Assembly: GCA_945875225.1 (NCBI GenBank)
Contig: CAMCJY010000141.1
Span: 1-5,934 of the forward strand
Direction of reading: 5' to 3'
Length of the DNA stretch: 5,934 nucleotides
Origin: Comamonas sp. lk
Lineage (GTDB): Bacteria > Pseudomonadota > Gammaproteobacteria > Burkholderiales > Burkholderiaceae_C
In this document: piece after piece, positions 1 through 5,740 of the stretch
Layout: the number at the start of each line of letters is the position of its first letter
Numbering within the stretch: position 1 is the first letter of the stretch
Notes under the pieces: model-generated
Databases searched by the model: none
Told to the model about the DNA's origin: nothing
The model's input: the letters and a program-made list of their open reading frames with translations, nothing else
Translations under genes and position numbers: made by a program

Positions 1-118
1 AGGGCAGCAGCAGGAACAAAAACACAAAAGCCAGGGCCAGGGTCAGCAGCGCCCAGCGGACCCAGGCGGGCTCCGCACGCGCCGCCCGTCTGGCAGGGTG
101 GCGGGCCTGGCCGCTCAC
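1..118 (-). CDS. cysW: Sulfate ABC transporter permease CysW, N-terminal fragment
   Basis: Second inner-membrane permease of the sulfate/thiosulfate importer, pairing with CysT. Only the first 39 codons are present, because the gene runs off the left edge. The start is GTG at 118-116, overlapping the cysT stop as GTGA, so translation is probably coupled. A G-rich stretch inside the last cysT codons could act as ribosome binding site. The visible part is a basic, Ala/Arg-rich cytoplasmic leader of about 20 residues (MSGQARHPARRAARAEPA), then the start of a hydrophobic helix (WALLTLALAFVFLFLLLP). This fits a first transmembrane segment. The name rests mainly on position after cysT, since sbp-cysT-cysW-cysA is the usual order; the fragment itself has no diagnostic motif. 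Confidence 0.8.
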   Translation of the reverse strand, partial: MSGQARHPARRAARAEPAWVRWALLTLALAFVFLFLLLP

Positions 119-990
119 GAAGACGCCCCCATACGCTGGCGCTGCCAGGTTTGCAAGGCGTTGATGACAAACAGCATCGCAAACGAGGCCACCAGCAGGA
201 CGGAGGCCACGGCGGTGGCTCCGGCGTAGTCATACTGCTCAAGCTTGCCGATGATGATCAGGGGCGTGATCTCTGACACCATGGGCATATTGCCGGCGAT
301 AAATATGACTGAGCCATATTCGCCCACACCGCGTGCAAAGGCCATCGCAAAACCGGTTAAGAGCGCCGGCGCGATGGTTGGGAAAATCACATGCGCAAAA
401 CTTTGCCATGGCGTGGCGCCCAGGCACATGGCGGCCTCTTCCAACTCCTGCTCGCAATCTTCCAGCACCGGCTGCACCGTACGCACAACGAAAGGCAGGC
501 CGATAAAAATCAGGGCAATGACCACGCCGTTGGGGTTAAACGCCAGTGAAATCCCATAGGGCTCTAGCAGGCTGCCGACCCAGCCATTACTGGCCAGCAG
601 CGCGGTCAGCGAAATACCGGCAACAGCGGTAGGCAGTGCAAACGGCAGATCCACCAAGGCGTCGATCAGCTTTTTGCCGAAAAACTCATAGCGCACCAGC
701 ACCCAGGCAATCACCAAGCCAAATACCGTGTTCACCAGGGCCGCAATCAAGGAAGCGCCAAAGGTTAAACGGTAAGAGGCCAGCACGCGCGGGCTGCTGA
801 CTGCGGCGACAAACTGCTGCCAATCCAGCGTCAAGGTTTTGGCGAACAAACCTGACAAAGGAATGAGCACAATAATGCTCAGGTAAAACAGGGTAAAGGC
901 CAGCGTCAGCTTAAAGCCCGGCAACACCCGCAGACTCTTTCCTCGACGCGCGCCTGAGCCCGCCGGCCGCTCAGCCGCTGACGTTTGCAT
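115..990 (-). CDS. cysT: Sulfate ABC transporter permease CysT (CysU)
   Basis: Inner-membrane channel subunit of the sulfate/thiosulfate ABC importer, working with CysW, CysA and the periplasmic Sbp. The 291-residue product has a basic N-terminus of about 25 residues and then six likely membrane helices (roughly 27-50, 74-98, 112-134, 155-175, 206-230 and 258-280). The EAA loop that docks on the ATPase is clear at about 184-204: EEAAMCLGATPWQSF with the conserved Gly191. The GVGEYGSVIFIAGN stretch at 221-234 is typical of CysT/CysW permeases. E. coli CysU is 277 residues, so the length is normal. The ATG lies 11 bp after the sbp stop, but no good Shine-Dalgarno sequence precedes it. Translation may depend on ribosomes arriving from sbp. 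The stop overlaps the cysW start. Confidence 0.95.
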   Translation of the reverse strand: MQTSAAERPAGSGARRGKSLRVLPGFKLTLAFTLFYLSIIVLIPLSGLFAKTLTLDWQQFVAAVSSPRVLASYRLTFGASLIAALVNTVFGLVIAWVLVRYEFFGKKLIDALVDLPFALPTAVAGISLTALLASNGWVGSLLEPYGISLAFNPNGVVIALIFIGLPFVVRTVQPVLEDCEQELEEAAMCLGATPWQSFAHVIFPTIAPALLTGFAMAFARGVGEYGSVIFIAGNMPMVSEITPLIIIGKLEQYDYAGATAVASVLLVASFAMLFVINALQTWQRQRMGASS

Positions 991-1001
991 AAGGTATTGG
1001 T

Positions 1002-2003
1002 TTATTTGACGGTGTAAAGCCGGTCAAACTGGCCACCGTCATTGAAGTGCACTTTTTGCGCCTCGGCCGGGCTGCCGAAATAATCCTCTACCGTAAACAG
1101 CGCAATAGGCTTGAAGGTCGCGGCGTATTTTTTCAGGATGGCAGGACTGCTGGGCCGAATGGCGTGCTGGGCTGCGATTTCCTGCGCCTCGTCGGAGTAC
1201 AGGAAATTCAGGTAGGCCTTGGCCGCGTCCTGTGTGCCTTTTTTGGCTACTGTGCGCTCCACCACGGCCACCGGGTTTTCGGCCAGGATGGAGGCGCTGG
1301 GGTGTATCGCATCGACCTTGCCCGCGCCAAATTCGCGGTCTATCGATACCACCTCCGATTCAAAAGTTATCAACACGTCGCCCAGATTGCGTTGCAGAAA
1401 AATGGTGGTGGCATCGCGCCCGCCTTTGGCAAGCACCGGTACGTTTTTGTAGAGCTTGGCCACAAAGTCGGCTGCCTGGGCGTCGGTGCCGCCGCGTTTG
1501 CGTACCTGTCCCCAAGCAGCCAGGTAGGCCATGCGCCCATTGCCACCGGTCTTGGGGTTGACGACTACGACTTGAATACCCGGACGGATCAGATCATCCC
1601 AGTCTTTAATGCCTTTGGGATTTTTGTCGCGCACCAAAAACAACATGGTCGAACTGGTGGGCGATGCGTTGTGCGGGAAGCGCTTAGTCCAGTCTTTCGC
1701 CACCACGCCATTGGTAGCCAGAAAGTCGATATCGGTGGAAGTATTCATGGTGACCACATCGGCTTCGAGTCCATCGTTCACTGCCCGCGCCTGCGCACTG
1801 GAGCCGCCGTGGGCCTGGTCCACGCGCATGTCTTTGCCGGTACTCTTTTTGTATTGGGCTACAAAGGCGGCGTTGATATCTTTATAAAACTCGCGCGACA
1901 CATCGTAAGACGCGTTCAGCAAAACGGTTTGCGCTGCGGCAGCTTGGCACAGCATGGCAGCAAGGACTAAGGTTAAGAATGCACGGAAGTTGCGAAGCGT
2001 CAT
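1002..2003 (-). CDS. sbp: Periplasmic sulfate-binding protein
   Basis: Periplasmic receptor that binds sulfate and delivers it to the CysTWA importer. The product is 333 residues (E. coli Sbp is 329). Residues 1-24 form a Sec signal peptide: basic start, hydrophobic core FLTLVLAAML, and an Ala-rich cleavage region before QTVLLNASYD. Cys19 does not sit in a proper lipobox, so a soluble periplasmic form is expected. Family landmarks are SYDVSREFY (32-40), HGGSSAQA (65-72), ADVVTMN (81-87), VNPKTGGNGR (148-157), LAAWG (161-165), ILAENP and, near the end, HFNDGGQFD. I chose ATG 2003-2001 because it places the signal peptide at the N-terminus and has a modest GAG-type ribosome site 7 nt upstream. 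An in-frame ATG at 2063 would add 20 residues and overlaps the cysN stop. Sbp and the thiosulfate-binding CysP are paralogues; the sequence resembles Sbp more. Confidence 0.94.
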   Translation of the reverse strand: MTLRNFRAFLTLVLAAMLCQAAAAQTVLLNASYDVSREFYKDINAAFVAQYKKSTGKDMRVDQAHGGSSAQARAVNDGLEADVVTMNTSTDIDFLATNGVVAKDWTKRFPHNASPTSSTMLFLVRDKNPKGIKDWDDLIRPGIQVVVVNPKTGGNGRMAYLAAWGQVRKRGGTDAQAADFVAKLYKNVPVLAKGGRDATTIFLQRNLGDVLITFESEVVSIDREFGAGKVDAIHPSASILAENPVAVVERTVAKKGTQDAAKAYLNFLYSDEAQEIAAQHAIRPSSPAILKKYAATFKPIALFTVEDYFGSPAEAQKVHFNDGGQFDRLYTVK

Positions 2004-2059
2004 AGTTTTTCTCGTTAAAGGCCCAGGGCCGTAAAGCCCACGTGTAAATGGAAAATTGA

Positions 2060-3352
2060 TCATTGCACCAGGGCTGCACCGGCGGTTGTGTGGCTGCTCA
2101 GGTCCACCAAAATCAAAGCACCTAATGCCCGCGATTGTGCAAAGGGCATGGTCAGCAAGGGCTCTTGCAATTGCAGGCTGATGCTGCCTATTTCATTGAC
2201 CGCCAGGCTTTCTGCGGGCTCTCGCTCCAGAGTATGGATATTGCGGCGATGCGCGATGCTTGTTACTTTGCCCTTGACCCAGCGGTGACCGTGCAAAACC
2301 CAGTAGGCTCTACCGGCCGTCAAGGGCTCCTCGTCCATCCAAGCCACCGTCAGCGTGACTTGGGTCGCGGCGCTGGCGGGAAACGCCTCGGCCAGCAGGC
2401 TGTCGCCGCGTGAAAGGTCGACCTCGCGGTCCAAAATAATCCCTGCACTGGAACCCGCAGCGACCGTTGAAGGATTGCGCGCCGGATTCAGCACTGCGCT
2501 CACGCGCGCGCGTTGCCCGCTGGGAAATAAGCGTACATGCGCCCCTTGGCCGATCTTCCCGGTGCCCACCCGACCCCAGAATATGCGTCGCCCTTGTTCG
2601 GTAATGCCACTGTCGTGCTGCTTTTCTACCCACTGCACCGAAAAGCTGAGTGGCAATTGGGTATCAACAGGGGTGACAGGCAGGCCTTCCAAGAGTTCCA
2701 GCAGACCCGGGCCTTGGTAATCCGGCCATAGTGCACCTGCGGGCGCACCCGCCTGCACAATGCCCCAACCCTTGAGTGCCGACACCGGCACCAGGGCCGC
2801 AATCGTGATGCCCGCTTGCATCGCAAAACTGCGCAAGGCCTGGCAGATGTTGTCAAAGGCGCGCGCAGGATCGGCCACTGCGTCGAGTTTGTTCACCGCA
2901 AACACCATACTTGGCACGCGCAGCAATTGCACCAGCAAGGCGTGACGCCGGGTTTGCGGCAATAAAGTGAGCTGCGGGTTTTCCCAATCGAGCTTGAGCG
3001 CATCAACCAAGAGCACCGCTGCATCCGCCGTGGAAGCGGCAGTCACCATGTTGCGGGTGTACTGCTCATGGCCAGGCGTATCGCCGATGATGAATTTGCG
3101 CTGCGGGGTCTGAAAGTAACGGTAAGCCACATCTATCGTGATGCCTTGCTCCCGCTCGGCGCTCAAACCGTCGGTGAGCAATGCCAGGTCGGTCTCACCA
3201 GCGCGCTGCACCCCGGCCAATTGGTCTTGCAGTACCGCCTTGCTATCCACCAGCAAGCGGCCTATCAAGGTGCTCTTGCCATCATCGACCGAGCCGCAGG
3301 TAATAAAGCGCAAGGGTGCCAGGCTCTGGCTGGTGTGCTTAGCTAATTGCAT
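2060..3352 (-). CDS. cysN: Sulfate adenylyltransferase large (GTPase) subunit CysN
   Basis: GTPase subunit of ATP sulfurylase. It couples GTP hydrolysis to the CysD-catalysed formation of APS from ATP and sulfate in the cytoplasm. The 430-residue protein has a complete EF-Tu-like G domain: P-loop GSVDDGKS (20-27), switch I GITID (70-74), DTPGHEQ (91-97), NKLD (154-157) and SALKG (191-195). Beta-barrel domains follow. No CysC (APS kinase) domain is fused at the C-terminus. It is shorter than E. coli CysN (475). The segment between DTPGH and NKLD carries about eight more residues than E. coli, before QTRRH. The ATG shares its A with the cysD stop (TAATG), and a GAAGGG ribosome site lies 8 nt upstream, inside the cysD end. 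The stop overlaps an in-frame ATG for sbp. Confidence 0.96.
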   Translation of the reverse strand: MQLAKHTSQSLAPLRFITCGSVDDGKSTLIGRLLVDSKAVLQDQLAGVQRAGETDLALLTDGLSAEREQGITIDVAYRYFQTPQRKFIIGDTPGHEQYTRNMVTAASTADAAVLLVDALKLDWENPQLTLLPQTRRHALLVQLLRVPSMVFAVNKLDAVADPARAFDNICQALRSFAMQAGITIAALVPVSALKGWGIVQAGAPAGALWPDYQGPGLLELLEGLPVTPVDTQLPLSFSVQWVEKQHDSGITEQGRRIFWGRVGTGKIGQGAHVRLFPSGQRARVSAVLNPARNPSTVAAGSSAGIILDREVDLSRGDSLLAEAFPASAATQVTLTVAWMDEEPLTAGRAYWVLHGHRWVKGKVTSIAHRRNIHTLEREPAESLAVNEIGSISLQLQEPLLTMPFAQSRALGALILVDLSSHTTAGAALVQ

Positions 3353-4302
3353 TAGAAGTACCCTTCTTTCTTGCGCCGCTCCATGGAGGCATCCGAGGTT
3401 TTGTCGTCCATGCGCGTTGCGCCGCGCTCGCTGATATCGCTGGCGATGGTCTCTTCAATCACCTGCTCTGCATTAGCCGCTGTGCTGGCGACAGGGCAGG
3501 TGCAGGTGATGTCGCCTACGGTACGAAAGCGCACTGTGCGGGTTTGTACGGTCTCATTTGCAGTGGGCGGTGTTAACTCCGTCACCGGCACCAGCAAACC
3601 CCGCCGCTCTACCACCTGTCGATCGTGGGCGTAATAAATCGATGGCAGCGCAATCTGTTCACGGCTGATGTACTGCCACACGTCCAGTTCGGTCCAGTTA
3701 GAGATGGGGAACACACGGAAGTGCTCGCCCTTGCGTAAGCGGGTATTGAATAAATTCCACAACTCGGGCCGCTGCGATTTGGGTTGCCATTGGCCAAATG
3801 CGTCGCGGTGGCTAAAGATACGTTCTTTGGCGCGGGCCTTTTCCTCGTCGCGCCGAGCACCGCCGATCAGCGCGTCAAAGCCAAATTCATCGATCGCTTC
3901 GAGCAAAGTCACCGACTGGTGCACATTGCGGCTTTCGCCCGCATGGGCCAGGCGCACGGTACCGCGCCGCATCGAGTCCTCTACCGAGCGCACGATAAGC
4001 TGCGCACCCAGTTCCTGCGCGCGCTCATCACGGAACTGCGTGACTTCGGAAAAATTGTGACCGGTGTCAATCATCAGCAAGGGATAGGGCAGCCGCCCTT
4101 TGCCGCTGCCAGCGTCCTTGCCACCAAAGGCTTTTTCTGCGCACTTAAGTAACACCAGAGAATCTTTGCCCCCAGAAAACAAAAGCGCGGGGCGCTCGAA
4201 CACAGCGGCCACTTCACGCAAGATGAAAATGGTTTCCTCTTCCAGCGCATCGAGCTGCGCGTTGCTGAGTGATTGCATTTCCTGTTGGTTAATCGCATTC
4301 AT
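3352..4302 (-). CDS. cysD: Sulfate adenylyltransferase small subunit CysD
   Basis: Catalytic subunit of ATP sulfurylase: ATP plus sulfate gives APS and pyrophosphate, driven by the CysN GTPase. The product is 316 residues (E. coli CysD is 302). The PP-loop of the N-type ATP pyrophosphatase fold is SGGKDS at 43-48. Other conserved stretches are DTGHNF (79-84), GGARRDEEKARAKE (147-160), RPELWNLFN (178-186), FPISNWTELDVW (198-209) and the C-terminal ERGATRMDD ... MERRKKEGYF. A short linker, GGKDAGSGKGR (60-70), probably accounts for much of the extra length. I chose ATG 4302-4300 because it overlaps the cysH stop as ATGA and has a near-perfect GAAGGAG site 8 nt upstream. An in-frame GTG at 4359 gives a less conserved extension and was not used. 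Confidence 0.96.
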   Translation of the reverse strand: MNAINQQEMQSLSNAQLDALEEETIFILREVAAVFERPALLFSGGKDSLVLLKCAEKAFGGKDAGSGKGRLPYPLLMIDTGHNFSEVTQFRDERAQELGAQLIVRSVEDSMRRGTVRLAHAGESRNVHQSVTLLEAIDEFGFDALIGGARRDEEKARAKERIFSHRDAFGQWQPKSQRPELWNLFNTRLRKGEHFRVFPISNWTELDVWQYISREQIALPSIYYAHDRQVVERRGLLVPVTELTPPTANETVQTRTVRFRTVGDITCTCPVASTAANAEQVIEETIASDISERGATRMDDKTSDASMERRKKEGYF

Positions 4303-5057
4303 TGGCTGGACTCCTTCACGTGCAAACCACACTCTTTGGCGTTTTCCGATTCCCACCACCAGCGCCCGGCACGAAAGTCTTCGCCGTCGCTGATAGCGCG
4401 CGTACAGGGTGCGCAGCCGATGCTGGGCATAAAGTCGTCATGCAAAGGGTTGTAGTCCAGACCGTGCAATTGGATGTAGTGCCACACATCGCCCCAAGTC
4501 CAATTAGCCAAGGGATTGCACTTGACCAAGCCGCCTTGCGCCTCTTCGCTGGTATCGAGTGGCAGTACTTCAGCACGCGCTTCGGACTGCTCTTGGCGCA
4601 GACCGGTCACCCAGGCTTTTTGTCCTTGCAAGGCGCGGCGCAGTGGCTCCATCTTGCGAATCCGACAGCAGGTTTTGCGCAGCGACAGGCTGCGGTACAT
4701 CGCATCCTCGCCATTGGCGCGGACAAAGCCCAGGACGGCATCGGTGTCTGGCCGAAGCACCTGAATGGGCACCACTGCCTTAGCCTGCATGCGTTCCAAG
4801 AGCTGAAGCGTTTCCTGGTGCAATGCGCCGGTTTCCAATACAAAGGCCGGGATGTCCAGGCCCAGGCTTTGAATCAAGTGGCTGATCACGACATCCTCTG
4901 CGCCCAGGCTAGAGGCTTGGATGAGGGGCTGGTAGCGGGCCGCGGCGTCACGCAAGGTCTGCTCTGTCGCCACCAATACTTCGGCAAAAACAGCGCTAGG
5001 CTGGGCGTAACGGGCCAAGGCCGTAGTCTGCTCACGTATAGAAATTCCGCTGGGCAT
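4299..5057 (-). CDS. cysH: Assimilatory adenylylsulfate (APS) reductase, CysH family
   Basis: Cytoplasmic reductase that converts activated sulfate to sulfite with reducing power from thioredoxin or a similar donor. The 252-residue protein has SSLGAEDVV (49-57) and LETGALHQETL (74-84), typical of the family. The four cysteines of the [4Fe-4S]-binding type are present: Cys130-Cys131 in KTCCRIRKMEPL, and Cys215/Cys218 in SIGCAPCTRA. Cys243 in KECGLH is the expected catalytic thiol. In characterised members the two cysteine pairs mark APS reductases; the E. coli PAPS reductase lacks them. No cysC is nearby, which agrees. It is the first gene of the cys operon. I chose ATG 5057-5055 because family similarity begins just after it, although no Shine-Dalgarno sequence precedes it. 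The frame stays open upstream to a TTG at 5126, which would add 23 residues without visible conservation. Confidence 0.93.
   Translation of the reverse strand: MPSGISIREQTTALARYAQPSAVFAEVLVATEQTLRDAAARYQPLIQASSLGAEDVVISHLIQSLGLDIPAFVLETGALHQETLQLLERMQAKAVVPIQVLRPDTDAVLGFVRANGEDAMYRSLSLRKTCCRIRKMEPLRRALQGQKAWVTGLRQEQSEARAEVLPLDTSEEAQGGLVKCNPLANWTWGDVWHYIQLHGLDYNPLHDDFMPSIGCAPCTRAISDGEDFRAGRWWWESENAKECGLHVKESSQ
4311..4317 (-). promoter_or_regulatory. Strong ribosome binding site for cysD
   Basis: GAAGGAG on the minus strand, 8 nt before the cysD ATG and inside the last codons of cysH. It is the best Shine-Dalgarno sequence in the window. It decides the cysD start over the upstream in-frame GTG at 4359, and it suggests cysD can be initiated efficiently as well as by coupling from cysH. 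Confidence 0.8.
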
Positions 5058-5137
5058 GGTGGGCAATCGAAATGCATGTGGTGTTAGTGCGAGCACGGAT
5101 TTTGTGCGCTGTGCCTTCGATTGCAAACGATTGAATT

Positions 5138-5180
5138 CTTATTTTGATATGCGGCATAAGCTTGGACGCATTGCGGCATA
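5138..5180 (-). promoter_or_regulatory. Candidate CysB-like (LysR-type) operator upstream of cysH
   Basis: Two overlapping signals are visible. The first is a perfect inverted repeat, CTTAT-N13-ATAAG, at 5138-5160, containing the odd-centred palindrome TATGC-G-GCATA at 5148-5158. The second is a 9-bp direct repeat TGCGGCATA at 5150-5158 and 5172-5180, spaced 22 bp, about two helical turns. The site lies about 80-125 bp upstream of the chosen cysH start in an AT-rich patch. LysR-family regulators bind such interrupted dyads, often as tandem sites, and CysB controls sulfate operons in many proteobacteria. Assignment to CysB is inference from position and symmetry only. Confidence 0.45.
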
Positions 5181-5190
5181 TAGCTCTGTG

Positions 5191-5207
5191 ATGGTGTGGC
5201 GCACCAT
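5191..5207. repeat. Inverted repeat ATGGTG-N5-CACCAT
   Basis: Perfect 6-bp arms (5191-5196 and 5202-5207) around a 5-base centre. Neither strand has a T-run after it, so it is not a standard intrinsic terminator. It sits 11 bp upstream of the candidate CysB-like region and could be an additional protein site or a small hairpin in a long leader. Confidence 0.4.
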
Positions 5208-5246
5208 GCCCAAACAATCTCGTGCTTAGACCGTGTTGGACTTTGC

Positions 5247-5264
5247 AAGCGCTAATGTGCGCTT
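5247..5264. repeat. Inverted repeat AAGCGC-N6-GCGCTT
   Basis: Perfect 6-bp GC-rich arms (5247-5252 and 5259-5264) with a 6-base loop. A second overlapping pair, GCTT (5261-5264) with AAGC (5271-5274), would compete with it. It lies about 85-100 bp beyond the stop of the tfoX-like gene and could end or stabilise that transcript. Without a following U-tract on either strand it is not called as a terminator. Confidence 0.35.
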
Positions 5265-5295
5265 ACGCGCAAGCCTAGGCGCCAGGAATTTATTG

Positions 5296-5321
5296 GGTAT
5301 CGGTATCGGTATCGGTATCGG
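5296..5321. repeat. Hexanucleotide tandem repeat (GGTATC)4
   Basis: Four exact head-to-tail copies of GGTATC (5296-5319) followed by GG. It starts 24 bp past the stop of the tfoX-like gene, on the 3' side. The unit is six bases and the array lies outside any credible gene, so a change of copy number would alter only the spacing in the untranslated region. Such short arrays can vary between strains. Confidence 0.85.
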
Positions 5322-5345
5322 CCTCGCTAAGCGCCCGCGAACGGC

Positions 5346-5696
5346 CTAACACTTGGGTTTGGATAGGCGACGCTTGCGCGCTTTTTTTGGTCCGGGTAGA
5401 GGCAGTGCCGCTTCGGTGGCGCGCACCAGGGCGCAAAGCCAATGGTGGTCGTCCACCCGCTCTTGCACAGCGTACCAAGCTTTGGCACCCGCAAAGGGCA
5501 CGCCGCGCGGGCCGTCACCGTACAGGGCCTCGGTGGCTTCGGTAGCTTTGACAAACAAGCTGTTGCCCACCACCAGACCCACCACCTTGCCTTCGCAATA
5601 CAGGGCGTATTCGCCGAACATTTTGCGGTGGGTGATAGTGCCTGCGTCCTGCAACTGGTCGCACAGGTATTCGATATAGCCAAAGTCAGAAGCCAT
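5346..5696 (-). CDS. TfoX N-terminal-domain protein
   Basis: A small 116-residue protein of the TfoX/Sxy N-terminal domain family. The core signature is RKMFGEYALYCEGKVVGLVVGNSLFVKAT (24-52), a pattern that marks this family, followed by a Gly/Pro-rich stretch (GDGPRGVPFAGAKAW) and a helix. E. coli Sxy is 209 residues and has a second C-terminal domain, which is absent here. Residues 100-116 form a strongly basic Lys/Arg tail ending in Cys. Sxy works with CRP at competence promoters in gammaproteobacteria. That role should not be transferred to this one-domain protein, whose function is unknown. The ATG lies 37 bp after the pyrE stop with no clear Shine-Dalgarno sequence. It may be cotranscribed with pyrE and seems unrelated to sulfur metabolism. 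Confidence 0.85.
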   Translation of the reverse strand: MASDFGYIEYLCDQLQDAGTITHRKMFGEYALYCEGKVVGLVVGNSLFVKATEATEALYGDGPRGVPFAGAKAWYAVQERVDDHHWLCALVRATEAALPLPGPKKARKRRLSKPKC

Positions 5697-5707
5697 GGCA
5701 AACAGTG

Positions 5708-5740
5708 CTTAGGCGCTAAGGACCATCAGGCCTTTAGGCC
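5708..5740. repeat. Two short inverted repeats at the pyrE-tfoX junction
   Basis: GGCCT-TT-AGGCC (5729-5740) overlaps the pyrE stop codon, and CTTAG-GCG-CTAAG (5708-5720) lies in the 37 bp gap before the tfoX-like start. Each has perfect 5-bp arms. The stems are short, the loops are 2-3 bases, and no T-run follows, so these are weak structures. They may slow or partly separate the two genes, or be chance. Confidence 0.3.

Larger units (their letters stand above)
5058..5345. other. Intergenic region between the tfoX-like gene and cysH
   Basis: A 288 bp stretch with no credible gene. It holds, from right to left in transcription order, the GGTATC tandem repeat (5296-5321), an AAGCGC/GCGCTT inverted repeat (5247-5264), an ATGGTG/CACCAT inverted repeat (5191-5207), and an AT-rich candidate activator site (5138-5180). 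The promoter of the cys operon is expected here, because this is the only sizeable gap before cysH. I could not find a good sigma-70 -35/-10 pair. The best -10-like hexamers are weak (AAGAAT or CAAAAT on the minus strand, around 5134-5145). This would suit a promoter that depends on an activator. Confidence 0.6.

Noticed and set aside
1047..1970. Long open frame (307 codons) on the plus strand opposite sbp
   Set aside because: It is antisense to a clearly conserved gene and its translation has no recognisable domain. Such frames arise from GC-rich codon bias.
4303..4359. Longer cysD starting at GTG 4359
   Set aside because: It would overlap cysH by about 60 bp, adds a sequence without family resemblance, and bypasses the strong GAAGGAG site placed for ATG 4302.
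4299..5057. Annotation of CysH as a PAPS reductase
   Set aside because: The two cysteine pairs of the iron-sulfur enzymes are present and no cysC is seen, so APS reductase is the better call.
4302..5087. Long open frame (261 codons) on the plus strand opposite cysH
   Set aside because: It is antisense to cysH, has a low-complexity Gly/Gln/Ala-rich translation, and shows no family motif or ribosome site.
5247..5280. Intrinsic terminator after the tfoX-like gene
   Set aside because: The stems are short and neither strand has the T-run required.
5290..5478. 62-codon minus-strand frame ending in a Asp-Thr repeat
   Set aside because: It lies mostly inside the tfoX-like gene in another frame. 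The Asp-Thr ending is only the reading of the GGTATC array.
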